From NCBI GenBank assembly GCA_050084985.1, contig JBITNC010000001.1, forward strand, positions 208,506,001 through 208,570,000: 64,000 bases of DNA. Direction: 5' to 3'. How positions within the stretch are numbered: the first letter of the stretch is position 1; every line of letters starts with the position of its first letter. A model generated the notes under the pieces. It saw only the letters and a program-made list of their open reading frames with translations, was not told where the DNA came from and did not search any database. Made by a program: the position numbers and the translations under genes. Origin of the DNA: Nageia nagi (taxonomy: Eukaryota; Pinophyta). This document shows positions 34,408 through 44,892 of the stretch, piece after piece.

Positions 34408-34710
34408 AAATTATCAACCGAAAAATGCGATTGATGATTTCAAAAATATAGAATGGGAAACTTTGTTGCTTGACTGTTTGTTGTTGCCTTTTTATGATGT
34501 AAGTTTTAACTCAATTTCTTAGGTGAATCAAACTTTTGATTTATCAAATTATGATAAAATGTGTTTTCTTTTTACATTTGATGTAATTTTGAAAACAAGT
34601 TTGCATATACCTTAGAAGTAATTATTTTCGGTATGACAATGTGTTGAGCTTGTGTGACAGTTGCATGACATTTCTATTATGTCATTTTATATGTCTAAGC
34701 ACACATGTAC

Positions 34711-34718
34711 TATATAAG
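34711..34718 (+). promoter_or_regulatory. Candidate TATA box for the antisense PMD gene
   Basis: TATATAAG on the plus strand, preceded by CATGTAC and followed by GCCTTCC. It is about 410 bases upstream of the PMD start codon at 35,122 and in the correct direction. It is outside the LTR, so the antisense gene may have its own promoter. Inference from sequence only. Confidence 0.4.
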
Positions 34719-34894
34719 CCTTCCTTAGTATATGAGTTTTGATGGTGTTGTCTTTTGTCCCGATAACAGGGTTTCAAGATGATCTCATGTAACGAAGATA
34801 CATCACATTTTATCATTTTTGATTTTCTTAACCAATTTAAGGCTATTTTTGAGAAAAACTTAATGTTTTTAGGGCTATTTCCAAATGCAGCATT

Positions 34895-34997
34895 TTACTT
34901 CCAGTCACTAGCATTTAGTTTCAGTCATCGACATTCATCTTTAAGTCATCGATGTTTAGTAACAGTCGTCGGTGTTCGTATTTAAGTCACCAGTCTT
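34895..34997 (+). repeat. About 21-bp tandem repeat with CGCCGGCG-derived core
   Basis: Five copies of a unit of about 21 bp, each with GTC followed by a variable octamer and TT: CACTAGCATTT, CATCGACATTC, CATCGATGTTT, CGTCGGTGTTC, CACCAGTCTTT. Nearly all differences are C/T or G/A, as if from CGCCGGCGTTT. Related words occur in the LTR (34,131-34,200), the PMD intron (35,345-35,460) and the leader of element I (50,089-50,236). Confidence 0.7.
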
Positions 34998-35121
34998 TGA
35001 AAAAGAAAAAAGTTTTGTCCTTTTCTCATATGTTTCTTAGATGTCCCTTTCATTGTCTACCAAGGCTATTTATCATTACTGATTCATCAATTTCCAGCCA
35101 TTGATATTCATCATATTCATC

Positions 35122-37476
35122 ATGCCACCACGTAGATGCCCCACCAGACGTTCTCGACCTATCCAGGAAGAGGTAGGATTTTGTACTAACCTTCTTTTCT
35201 ATTTTTTTGTTTATAGTTTGTAATTTACCTGTTTAATTTAAAAATTGCAACCATGAATGTTATTAAAAAACTATTTTGGTCATTTATATAGGATAAACTT
35301 TATAGATTAGATTTTTATTTGTTTTTTATGAAATTTTTCCTATTTCCATCGCGGTCACCGACCTGAGCCGAGCGGCTAATAGAAACGTCAGTGTTTGAAT
35401 GTTGAACATCAGTGATCGAGTGTTGAGGATTACAAATGTTAGTGTTTCAATATGAAACACCATTTTTTCCTTTTTTTTTGACTGAATTTTAACATTATAC
35501 AGGTTCGAGATGTTTTTGAGCCTCGAGGCAGATATCCCTCAATTTTACAAGAGGGTAGAGATTTTTTGGATCCTATCGATCATACCTTTTTTAGGTCCAT
35601 TGGTTTTGGAGTGGGCCCATACATGGGTCACATTCATTGGGACTATCCTCTGTTAGCTACATTATTAGATAGATGGGATGCAGTTACATGCACTTTTCAT
35701 TTTTCGATAGGGGAGATGACTATTACGGTAGAGGATATACACAGATTATATAGACTCCCCATTCATGGATGGAGGATTTTACCTATAGTTGATAGAGCAA
35801 GAGCTTTACCTACCATTTCTTATTTGTATGGAGCTAATCAAGTTGACATTATTATTTCTAAGATTATTTCAGGGGGCATCAGATATTATCAGTATTGGCT
35901 AGAGGATCAATAGAGGATGATCTGATTTTCATATTTGATGGGATTAGTTCAGTGCTATGCTCTCTTTGATACTGGTAGTGGGAGGTTTTCATGGTTGTTG
36001 TTACCTATCATTGTAGATATGATATGACATGACATAGTGTATGCTTGGGCACCCACATTATTGGCCCAAATTTACAGAGAGTTGTTTTTCTATTCATAGG
36101 GGCATAGGGCCTCTTTATCAATCACTGTTACATTACAGGCATGGGCCTACAAGCATATTGTTGTGGCTCATCCTTCAGGATTACTGATGCCTAGATTTGA
36201 TAACTACTCAGATTATGTGGCTAGTATAGTCAGATGGCATGAGGACTATTATATTCACCCATTAGATGGAGTCCATCGAGATGTGGGCTATTACCATCAC
36301 ATGCTTAGTCACTTGATTCCTGATCAAGTGAGATTTAGACCTTATCGCTCATATCCTATATGGAGAGGGCTCACAGCTGAGCTTACTAGCATCTGATAGC
36401 CACGTGTTTTGAGTGGTCATAGGGAAGATTTTCTAGAGTACTTTCATTTTGAGCAAGTCCACCATCAGTTTGGTTTGATTCAAGATGTGCCTACCCCAGT
36501 AGTGCTGTACCAGAGAGAGGATACTATTCTAGCTGAGGGTGTACAGCCACTAGTTTATGCAGAGCCCAATCCTACTTAGGAGGAGAGACCATTAGAGGAT
36601 GACATTGGAGAGGATGATGTAGGAGTGTTTGAGGCTTTCAGAGCCTGGTGGGAGGAGGGAGATGATGGTATAGAGGGTCGATGCATGTGTCAGTGCATCG
36701 ATGTTGCCGATGAGCCAGGTGCAGCAGTAGTAGAGGGAGAGGTAGGTGAGGAGCCTACAGGAGCAGTAACTATGAGAGCTAAGGCTGCTAGTGAGGAGGT
36801 CATGGTGGATGCTCCTGAGGAGTTGGCTCTTGAGGAGGAGGCTATAGGTGTTGGTGAGGATAGAGCTACCCCAGTGGGTATGTGCAGAGTTGAGGAGGCT
36901 CCTACTACTTAGGTACCTAGCATTGATACTTTGCTAGGGGACATTTATGAGCTGAGACACCAGTTAGCATAGGTTCACTCACATATGTACAGATACAAGG
37001 CTGAGTAGGATAGGTATAAACATGAGAGAGATGAGGCCCATTCTTCTCTACAAGGAATTCAGGCCCATCAATTCGATGTAGCATCAGCCTCTAGGGATGA
37101 GCCTTTAGTTATTCACTATGGTATTTATCAGCAGTGAGATTTTTATAGTAGTATAGTACAGTCATGGTTGATAGGTGTTCTAGCTTTTACTTTGGGGGCT
37201 TAGTATCCTATACCTCCAAATAGTTATATACCTATAGACATCTCAGCCTATTAGGCAGGTAGCAGTGTACAGGGCATGGTTGGATCACCTAGTAAGACCC
37301 AGAGGTCTCGAGGTCTTTCTAGCAGGAGTGGTACACCTTGGGCATCTCCCTTAGGGGCTATCGATTTAGTCAAGTTACAAGAGGCTCAGTGTTCAGGTAG
37401 TCCTATAGGATCTGTAGGTACTACTCCTTTAGGTCAGAGCATCAAAGATACTGATAGATGGCAGAGACAAACCTAG
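35122..37476 (+). pseudogene. Antisense plant mobile domain (PMD) gene of element I, two exons
   Basis: Exon 1 (35,122-35,172) encodes MPPRRCPTRRSRPIQEE, a basic start; a GTAGGA donor follows and an ATTATACAG acceptor ends at 35,502, a 330-bp phase-0 intron. Exon 2 continues in a single frame to 37,476: VRDVFEPRGRYPSILQEGRD, then the PMD core LLDRWDAVTCTFHFSI, GEMTITVEDIHRLYRLPIHG (35,660-35,780), later WAYKHIVVAHPSGLLMPRFD and RFRPYRSYPIWRGL (36,130-36,370). Next come an acidic Glu/Gly-rich linker (36,580-36,900), a probable coiled coil (LLGDIYELRHQLA to HERDEAHSSLQ, 36,930-37,060) and a Ser/Gly tail. PMD proteins include Arabidopsis MAIL1 and MAIN, needed for transposon silencing; the domain is also common in transposons. 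Thirteen in-frame stops before 37,474 are nine TAG and four TGA, no TAA; no frameshift is seen. The GC content is higher than in pol. Confidence 0.85.
35173..35502 (+). other. Putative intron in the antisense PMD gene
   Basis: Begins GTAGGATTTTG after GAAGAG and ends with a pyrimidine-rich stretch and TTATACAG before GTTCGAGATG. Reading through would hit a stop 17 codons into the intron. It is T-rich with CGCCGGCG-type microrepeats in its second half. On the genomic (minus) strand these signals are reversed, so it would survive retrotransposition. Confidence 0.65.
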
Positions 37477-37479
37477 TAG

Positions 37480-38050
37480 TCCTAGCAAACTAGGTAGTGG
37501 TTGGGGCAGTCCATGAGGATATTCTTTTCATGGTGTTACCTTTCTATATGCTTAATGTACCCATGTAGTTTTATTTGATGATGATGTTTTGATGACTTTC
37601 ATTTGCTAGACTGTTATGATGTATAGATGGACCTTTGATATTCATTGTATGATATATGATGTTATGATGACTTTCATTTTATATGTGGATGGGTATGATG
37701 TGATGTTAGGTAGCTCATAATCATCTTTTAATTACTTGATGATGAATGGATGTTAATGATAGATGTAATCTCAAAATGTATGATGTATGATTTTGACTGT
37801 AGAATGTATGATGTATAATTTTGAGGCTATCTTTTTATAATTTATGATGATACAATATATATCAATAAATTAATTTGATGATGTTATCGATCCTCAAAAG
37901 TAGTTTAATAATAGGTACGAGTGAACAAATGAATCTAAGATAAGTTATTTAAGGATATAATTTTATTATATTTTCACAGAATTAGATGCATCATTATCTG
38001 CACTTGGTAATTTTACAATAGACATAATGACATGACAAACTAATGACTTA
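37480..38050. other. TGATG-rich spacer after the PMD gene
   Basis: Rich in GATGATG and ATGATGT words with a repeated TGATGACTTTCATTT (37,590 and 37,666). No open frame of interest. It probably includes the end and 3' untranslated part of the PMD gene and the end of the facing transcript. Confidence 0.5.
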
Positions 38051-38455
38051 TGGATACATATGAACATTAACTTTATCTTGGTCAGGGGAACAATAAATAA
38101 TCATTCTTATCCTTTCCAAAGAAAATTAATTTTAATAATGTTCAAAGGTAATGGATAATAGTAAAATGGATTGACATAACACATTAGTGACTTAATGGAT
38201 GCATATGAACATTAACTTTATCTTGGTCAGGGGAACAATAAATAATCATTCTTATCCTTTCCAAAGAAAAGCAAATTTAATAATGTTCAAAGGTAATGGA
38301 TAATAGTAAAATGAATTGACATGACACACTAGTGACTTAATGGATGCATATGAACATTAACTTTATCTTGGTCAGGGGAACAATAAATAATCATTCTTAT
38401 CCTTTCCAAAGAAAAGAAATTTTAATAATGTTCAAAGGTAATGGATAATCTTGAA
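38051..38455. repeat. 145-bp tandem repeat, three copies
   Basis: Copies start at 38,051, 38,196 and 38,341 (TGGATRCATATGAACATT), exactly 145 bp apart and nearly identical. The third is cut after GGTAATGGATAAT. The 3' untranslated region of Tat and Ogre elements is known to seed satellite DNA from such arrays. Confidence 0.95.
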
Positions 38456-39540
38456 TGATTTAACAAAATGACACAAGTGGTTCTAAACACAAAAAACATG
38501 CAACTTATGACAACATATTAGGTGATTTTAGCTTAACGACCAAGTTATTATAACATCTACCTTATCTTTCTTTATTTCTAGATCTAATAACCTAAGATGA
38601 TATCAAACAATATTGTTATATGTTGATAAGAGAATCTAAAAACTCCAGTGTGTGCAGTGAGATTCATTTCCCTTCTTAGATCATTTGAGATGAAAATATC
38701 CTAGAGACATTAATAAGCTAGTCTATCCATATGAAACGTATAGAGGTCCATAGGAAAGAAGGTCGCTAACCAAAATGGACGTATTGCCACTTGTAAGGTA
38801 TGCCCATTGCCAGACAGGCATCCATAGCCCCGATGAGGATTAATCCCTCAATCTCGATATAACCCAAGAATCTTTGTAGCATTTTTTCTCTTTTTTTTCA
38901 TCTCTTTTCTCTTCCTTCTCTCTTTTTTTTTTTTTTTTTTTACTATCAAATGATTCTTGGGTTCGAGATGAAGCGAATAATAGGATAGACACATAAATTT
39001 CACTCTTAATGTCTCTTAAAATGATTTCATTCAAATTCTCTTCGAAATTTTTAATGTTATAAGTGTTTAGAGTTTATGGATTTTCCCTTAAACACAAACT
39101 TTATGTTTTTCTATCATCTATGGTATATCATTTCTTTATGAAAGAAAAGACAAAGTGAATGTGGTGATAACAAGGAGATTATTCTAAAATGAGCTTTTCA
39201 CACATTACACATTTATGGGATAACCACTTTTACAATGACATACAACATATACTCACATCATACAAGGGCAGGGCACCTTATTGCCAAGTGACCTCTAGAT
39301 GTTTCCATCTAGGTAGATTTTATAATTTTATAATTTTTCTATTTTTTTTTAGGGTTTTATAGTTTTTCTCGGGAATCTATTCAAGATGCATTCAAATCGA
39401 GTTTGAACTGCCTCAGGATTAAATGAGCAATGTGTTGAACTAAACAAAAAACTAAAATCTAATATCACTTAATTATGACAAATTTCGGGAATACAATAAT
39501 CTAAATATTCGGAAGTCACGATTTGGGTGATTAAAATGAT
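38456..39540. other. Spacer between the two extra genes, with hairpin
   Basis: No gene. Inverted arms TCTCGATATAACCCAAGAATC (split into 38,852-38,860 and 38,861-38,872) and GATTCTTGGGTTCGAGA (38,952-38,968) enclose a polypyrimidine tract of about 55 bases (38,880-38,940). The Lys/Glu-rich minus frame at 38,840-39,034 is only a translation of that tract. Confidence 0.6.
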
Positions 39541-40560
39541 TCATCCTTGATATCTTAAATTCAGGTTGTAAGTACAATCAATTATGATTTTAGGCTTTTC
39601 TATGGGCCATAGGAGATAGAAATATATCATTAGATTGTATTCTGATTTAGGAGAACACCATAGTTCAAATGCATCGATACAAATAATAGCTTGATATCCA
39701 TTGACTTTGACATCCCAACCGTAAGATTCATGTATATCATAGAATGTCAAGACCAATTTTTGCTAAATTTCAATAGGCATGGAAAAGATATTTGAATATA
39801 AAGAAGTAGGAACGTTACGAATGACTTTCATAAATAGATCTTTGTCATACCTACTTTCAAACCCAAGAAGATAATTTCCATTATTTTGTACTTTATGTCC
39901 TTTTGATAGTTTTTCAATAATCTCATTTCTAACTCTTATTTGATTTATCGTTATGAGTTCATCAATACGACAAGCTTGCTTTTTCTCTAATTTTCGTTGC
40001 CATATTGTATGTCACATTTGCATGCAATAAAATCTATGAATTTACCTATAATATTGTTGTGATGTTCTAGGAGGAAAAGCCACAAAAGCATTTGAAAAGT
40101 CATAACTCACCCTTTTATGAGGTAAATAAGGTAAAAGTTCATCCATCCATTCTAGGTTTTTAGTTAATTGTTCAACGTAGTTCATCCTAGCTAAAAGGAG
40201 TGAAGGCTTTGTTAATTGACACCTTATGTTGATACTTGGCCTTCCATAAGTCCATTGTAGACAAAAGGCCATTATTTCTTGTGCTATTCATTCCATATGT
40301 GTGAAATAAATTTGTGGGCCTAAATTAATACAGGCTTCATATCCAAAGAAAGTGACTTCCCAACCGGTATTCCTACCACAAAACATATTATATGTTCTTT
40401 CATATTGCTCATCAATAGTCAACCATAAATAATTCAAGAGATTCATATCAAAGTTATGTTTCAAATATGTTAATACAAAGTCACTTGAATATCTAGGCAG
40501 TGGAAATCGTACTTGTGGTTGCACGAAGCTACCTTCACCAGATTCCTTTGCCAGATCCAT
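39541..40560 (-). pseudogene. Unrecognised 339-codon sense ORF downstream of integrase (element I)
   Basis: I do not recognise this protein. It opens at 40,560 with MDLAKESGEGSFVQPQVRFP, 107 bases after the pol stop, and stays in one frame to a TGA at 39,541. Four internal stops are TGA, TAG, TGA and TAG (40,288; 40,042; 40,012; 39,763), none TAA. It is rich in aromatic residues: YLWLTIDEQYERTYNMF, GRNTGWEVTFFGYEACINLG, then, repeated in style, YGWDVKVNGYQAIICIDAFE near the end. The two W-V-x-x-x-G-Y-x-A-x-I/C-I stretches (residues about 65-80 and 290-305) may mark an internal duplication. The middle is charged (KLEKKQACRIDELI). No signal peptide, membrane segment or zinc finger is evident. 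Element H has nothing comparable. Confidence 0.7.
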
Positions 40561-40666
40561 CTTTCTATTTTAATCATTAACACTTGAAAAATATTAATAT
40601 TTTTATTTATTTATTGTTTTAACAATAAAATAAAACAAAGGAAAACTAATATACACTTTTCCCTTT

Positions 40667-41916
40667 TTATGTATAGAAGGGCCAGAGATGCATGATATTT
40701 ATAGGTTCACGCTCTTCATTTCCTTCTAAATCTAATAAATGATAAGTTCCCTTACCAAATTTTTTCTTAATGATATACAATCCTAACCAATTTGGAGCAA
40801 ACTTGTCTCTAACTTGTCGTTCTAGTCATGAAGTTTGTTGATTTTCTTTTAAGACCAAATCACCTATTTTGAATTCATGAATTAAAGCCCTTTTATCAAA
40901 AGCTCATTTTATCCTCCTCTGATAAACATGCATGTGCTCTAAAGCATTAATACATTTTTCATCTAAAAGCAATAACTGATCTAAGCGAGTTTGTCTTGCT
41001 TCCTTGTCAGCATTTTGCTCACTTAGATTTACTCTAAGGGATGGTATCTCAAGCTCTATGGGTAGGATGGCTTTTGTTCCATAAACTAAAGAGAATGGCA
41101 TTGCCCTAATGGGAGTGCATACACTTGTATGATAAGCCCATAAGGCTTTCAGTATTTGCATATGCCAATCTTTATGAGAATCATTTACTATTTTTGCTAA
41201 GATGTTTCAAATAGTTTTGTTAGTAGCTTCTGCCTTTCCATTACCTTGTGGATAATAAGGAGTGGAAAAACTTTGTTTAATTTTATACTTGTCACATATA
41301 CATTTTACATCCTTATTTTTAAAATTCTTTCCATTATCCATAATTAATTGGTTCGGTATACTGAATCTACATATAATATAATTTTCAATAAATTCAATGA
41401 TTCGTGCACCCGTAGTGGAAGGCATGGGAATAGCCTCTACCCATTTAGTAAAATATTTAGTTGTTATAATAATGAACTTGTGCCCACTAGAGGATGTAGG
41501 TGTAATTTGTCCTATTAAATCTAAGGCCCATTTAGAGAATGGCCAAAGTGATTGTATAGGATGTAGCTCTTGAGACGGTTGTGAAAATAAATGAGAGTAT
41601 TGTTGACATTTAAAGCACTTTTAACATATTCACAACAATCATTTTCCATAGTAGGCCAATAATACCCCATCCGTATTAATCACTTTACAATTGCAATGCC
41701 ATTAAAATGTCCTCCACATACTCCATCATGGGCGGAGAATATAGCTTTTTTACTATCATTCCATTCAAGACATCTAAGTAATATACCATTGAAATTTCAT
41801 CGATGCAAGATATCCCCTATCAAACAATATTTAGCCACTTTAATTTTAAATGCTTGTTGTGATGATTTATTAAGGTTTATAGGAAGAGTTCCAAATTTTA
41901 AAAAGTCTATCAGTTC
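40667..41916 (-). pseudogene. Tat integrase of element I
   Basis: Begins after the archaeal-type RNase H with ELIDFLKFGTLP, then the zinc domain HDGVCGGHFNGIAIVK and, after a one-base shift near 41,620, KCFKCQQYSHLFSQ. Core: WPFSKWALDLIGQITPTSS (first Asp), FSIPNQLIMDNGKNFKN (second Asp), STPYYPQGNGKAEATNK (Glu), so the D,D,E triad is present. The C-terminal part reads FKIGDLVLKENQQTS, RDKFAPNWLGLYIIKKK and NIMHLWPFYT, the GPY-type module, ending with TAA at 40,667. About five TGA or TAG stops interrupt it. Confidence 0.9.
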
Positions 41917-42426
41917 CTAGTACCAATTATCTTTATCTGTTACGTTAATATTTAATACACTTTGTTCTTCATCTTCTTGTTGTAATGATGATTGAGACAA
42001 TTGAATTATTTCAACTTGAATTGAAGATTTTTTAGAATCTTTTGGGATAAAAGATCCAATAGAAGCCATAGCATCTATGAATCTATTAGATGATCTCAGT
42101 GCTGCTTCTATACTAAATTGATCAAAAGATTTTAATAATTCCTCAACTAACGCTTTATACTTTTGAAGTAAAGGTTCTCTACATTGATAGATTCCTTTCA
42201 CTTGATTTACGATGAGTAAAGAATCTCCAATAATCTTAATTCTTTTGATTTTTAATTTAATAGCAATTTTCAATGCTAATATCAAAGCTTCATATTCCAC
42301 ATTATTATTAGTACAAGGAAATTTAAGTTTAAATGAATACGCTATAGGGATTCCTTGCGGTGTTATAAATATAACACTTGCTCCACCACCTTGTTCACAT
42401 TGATAACCATCAAAGTGTATTGTCAT
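41917..42426 (-). pseudogene. Archaeal-type RNase H (aRNH) of element I
   Basis: An open segment of 169 codons with no internal stop: MTIHFDGYQCEQGGGASVIF, FKLKFPCTNNNVEYEALILA, IKIIGDSLLIVNQVKG and SSNRFIDAMASIGSF. Catalytic residues Asp (FDG), Glu (EYEAL), Asp (GDS) and the final Asp (IDAMA) are all present, so this domain looks intact. This second RNase H is diagnostic for Tat-lineage elements. It sits between the connection RNase H and integrase in the same frame as RT. Confidence 0.93.
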
Positions 42427-43870
42427 ATCCCACTCGTATTCAAGTTCTACAGGTATTTCTATTTCATCTAGTTGAAATATCCCGTCATTGAGTAATTCAA
42501 TGACAAGTGGTTTATTATCTTGTAACGGAGCATCAGCGAGATAGTCAGCAATTACTTATCCTTTTATTGATTTTTTTCTAATAAAATGCAAATCAAATTT
42601 AGTTAGGTGCATTATCCACTTTGCAGTTCTTGAATTTTGATAGGTTTTATTCATCATATATTTCAACGGGCCCACTTTAGAGATGACATACATTGTATGA
42701 TTAAGCATGTAATGTTAGAGCTTTTTAGTTGCAAAAATGACAGCAAGACATAATTTTTTCAAATATATGTATTTAATCTCATAACTCACAAGTGTTCTAC
42801 TCAGGTAATATATAGCTTGCTCTTTATTATATTCATTCTTCTAAGCAAGCATTATTCCTAAGGCAGTTTCAGTGGTAGAAACATATAACAAAAAGGGTAT
42901 ATCTTTTCTAGGTGGACTTAACACAGGAGGAGATAATAAATATCTTTTAATTTCCTCGAAGGCATCTTGTTGCTCTTTACCCCAATGATATTCTATCCCC
43001 TTTTTTAATAGTTTTGTAAATGGTTTGCATTTATTCGAAAGTTGAGCTATAAACCTCATGATGGCTTGTAACTTACCCTGTAAACTCTGTAATTGTTTAA
43101 GATTTGTAGGAGGTGGCATATCTATAACCGCCTTCACTTTATTAGGATCTATTTCAATTCCTCGTCGAGACATAATAAATCCTAATAGTTTTCTTGAAGT
43201 TACACCAAAAACACACTTTTTTGGATTTAATCTTACTTTATGTTCTAATAGTCTGTCCAAGACTTTAATTAGGTCTTTTCTGTGATCTATTTGATGTTTG
43301 GATCTAACCAATAAATCATCAACATAATCTTCTACTATGTCATGCATATAATCATGGAATATATAAGTCATAGCCCTTTGATAAGTTGCCCCAGCATTCT
43401 TTAATCCAAAAGGCATAACTTTATAACAAAAGATACCCCACGGAGTTATAAAAGCTATTTTATGTTGATCTTCAGGAGCTATTTTTATTCGATTATAACC
43501 AGAAAAGCCATCCATCAATGATAGCATATCATGTCCTGCTATCGAATCTACCAAGCTATCAATGTTAGGTAGAGGGAAATCATCTTTGGGACAAGCTTTG
43601 TTAAGATCACGAAAATCTGTGCATATTCATATTTTTCCACTTGGTTTTTTCACAGGTACCATATTAGATATCCAATCTGAATAATCTATAGGTTGTATAA
43701 ACTTGGCTTCTAATAATTTTTGAAGTTCTTCTTTTACCATTAATGCTATAGTAGGATGCATTTTATGTAATTTCTATTTAACCGGTTTAGCATCAGACTT
43801 TAAGGCTAAATTATGCACTACTAGTTTAGGGTCTATTCCAGGCATGTCCGCATATGACCATGCAAATACT
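42427..43870 (-). pseudogene. Reverse transcriptase and RNase H of element I
   Basis: RT from about 43,800: IQPIDYSDWISNMVPVKKP, ICTDFRDLNKACPKDDFPLP, then MLSLMDGFSGYNRIKI, KVMPFGLKNAGATYQRAM, DIVEDYVDDLLVRSK (YVDD at about 43,326-43,315) and VRLNPKKCVFGVTS. The segment 43,554-42,841 is 237 codons without a stop. RNase H follows (YVSTTETALGIMLA, QAIYYLSRTLVSYEIKY, HYMLNHTMYVISK) with stops after MLA, KKL and IKG, ending near DYLADAPLQDNKP. One frame throughout. Confidence 0.93.
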
Positions 43871-44890
43871 TTTTCTCATTCTTTTAATAAGGTTATAATC
43901 TCTTCTTGTTCAGTTTCTGTGAGATTTTCTCCTAATTGAATTATTTTAGGATTCTGAGGATCATTATTGATATTTATTTCTAAGACCTTTTCAGTAAGCA
44001 TATGCGACCCTTCTTCTAATTGATTCGGTATCGGTATCCAACCATTATCGTTAATGCTATATTCTTCATCACATTCTTGAATTTGCTCATTCATGCATAC
44101 TTGATCTTTATAGGAATCAAATATGTAATCTACATTTTTGAATTTGTGTATCAAAGGATTGGATGATATAAGAGAAAAATTGGCAATTATTTCATCTATA
44201 GGAGTATCGGCTATTATTTTGATTAAATTATGATTTTCATTGGCTTCATCTATTTGTTCACTATTTTGATCTTCAACATCATTCTCTTTTATTATGAACA
44301 TATTCACCGATGGTATATTGAAACATGAACTAATTGATGATTCAACATTTCTATTTATTTTTTCTTGTATATCACTTGGTGAGCAAGAATGGTTCCAGGG
44401 TGGTTTAGTATTATTTATGAAGAGCACTTTGACCCCTTCTAAGACATCCATTTCACTTAATTGTTCTTCTCTTATATCAATACTTTCTTGTACTATGGAT
44501 TCCTTCTCTAAAATCCCTTCATTATAATCCAAATTCTCTTCTTCTAAATTTTCTAATTTAGCAAGAATTTTACATTCATTTTGATAACCTAATCCCCTTT
44601 TATCAGTGGGATATTGATATTGTAATTCAATTATGTCTCGTGGACCTTGTTCATATCGACCCAATCCTCATCCTTGCCAATTACATTTGTTAAAATAGTT
44701 TAAGGCAAATGTTCTTGAATAAGGTGATAAATATTTCATATCATTATCAAAATTTCCTTCATAAGTTTGATTGGGTATTGTTGACACCAGATCTACTATT
44801 CTTACATAGATAAACATGGTCTGATTAGGTACTTCCCCTAAAGGTACTATTTATCCAATCACACTAGGTGATTCAAATGCTTTACCCACT
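43871..44890 (-). pseudogene. Protease-RT linker of element I with G-patch-like block
   Basis: After SPYSRTFALNYF it reads CNWQG, stop, GLGRYEQGPRDI and KRGLGYQNE (44,690-44,580), the same Gly-rich block as in element H. A long acidic Asp/Glu/Asn/Ser-rich stretch (44,560-43,990) follows, then VLEININNDPQNP and LGENLTETEQEEIITLLKE. The G-patch resemblance is by eye; in some animal retroviruses a G-patch also follows protease. Confidence 0.75.
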
Positions 44891-44892
44891 TC

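Noticed and set aside
38840-39034. Lys/Glu-rich small protein on the minus strand
   Set aside because: It translates the polypyrimidine tract inside the hairpin and has no other support.
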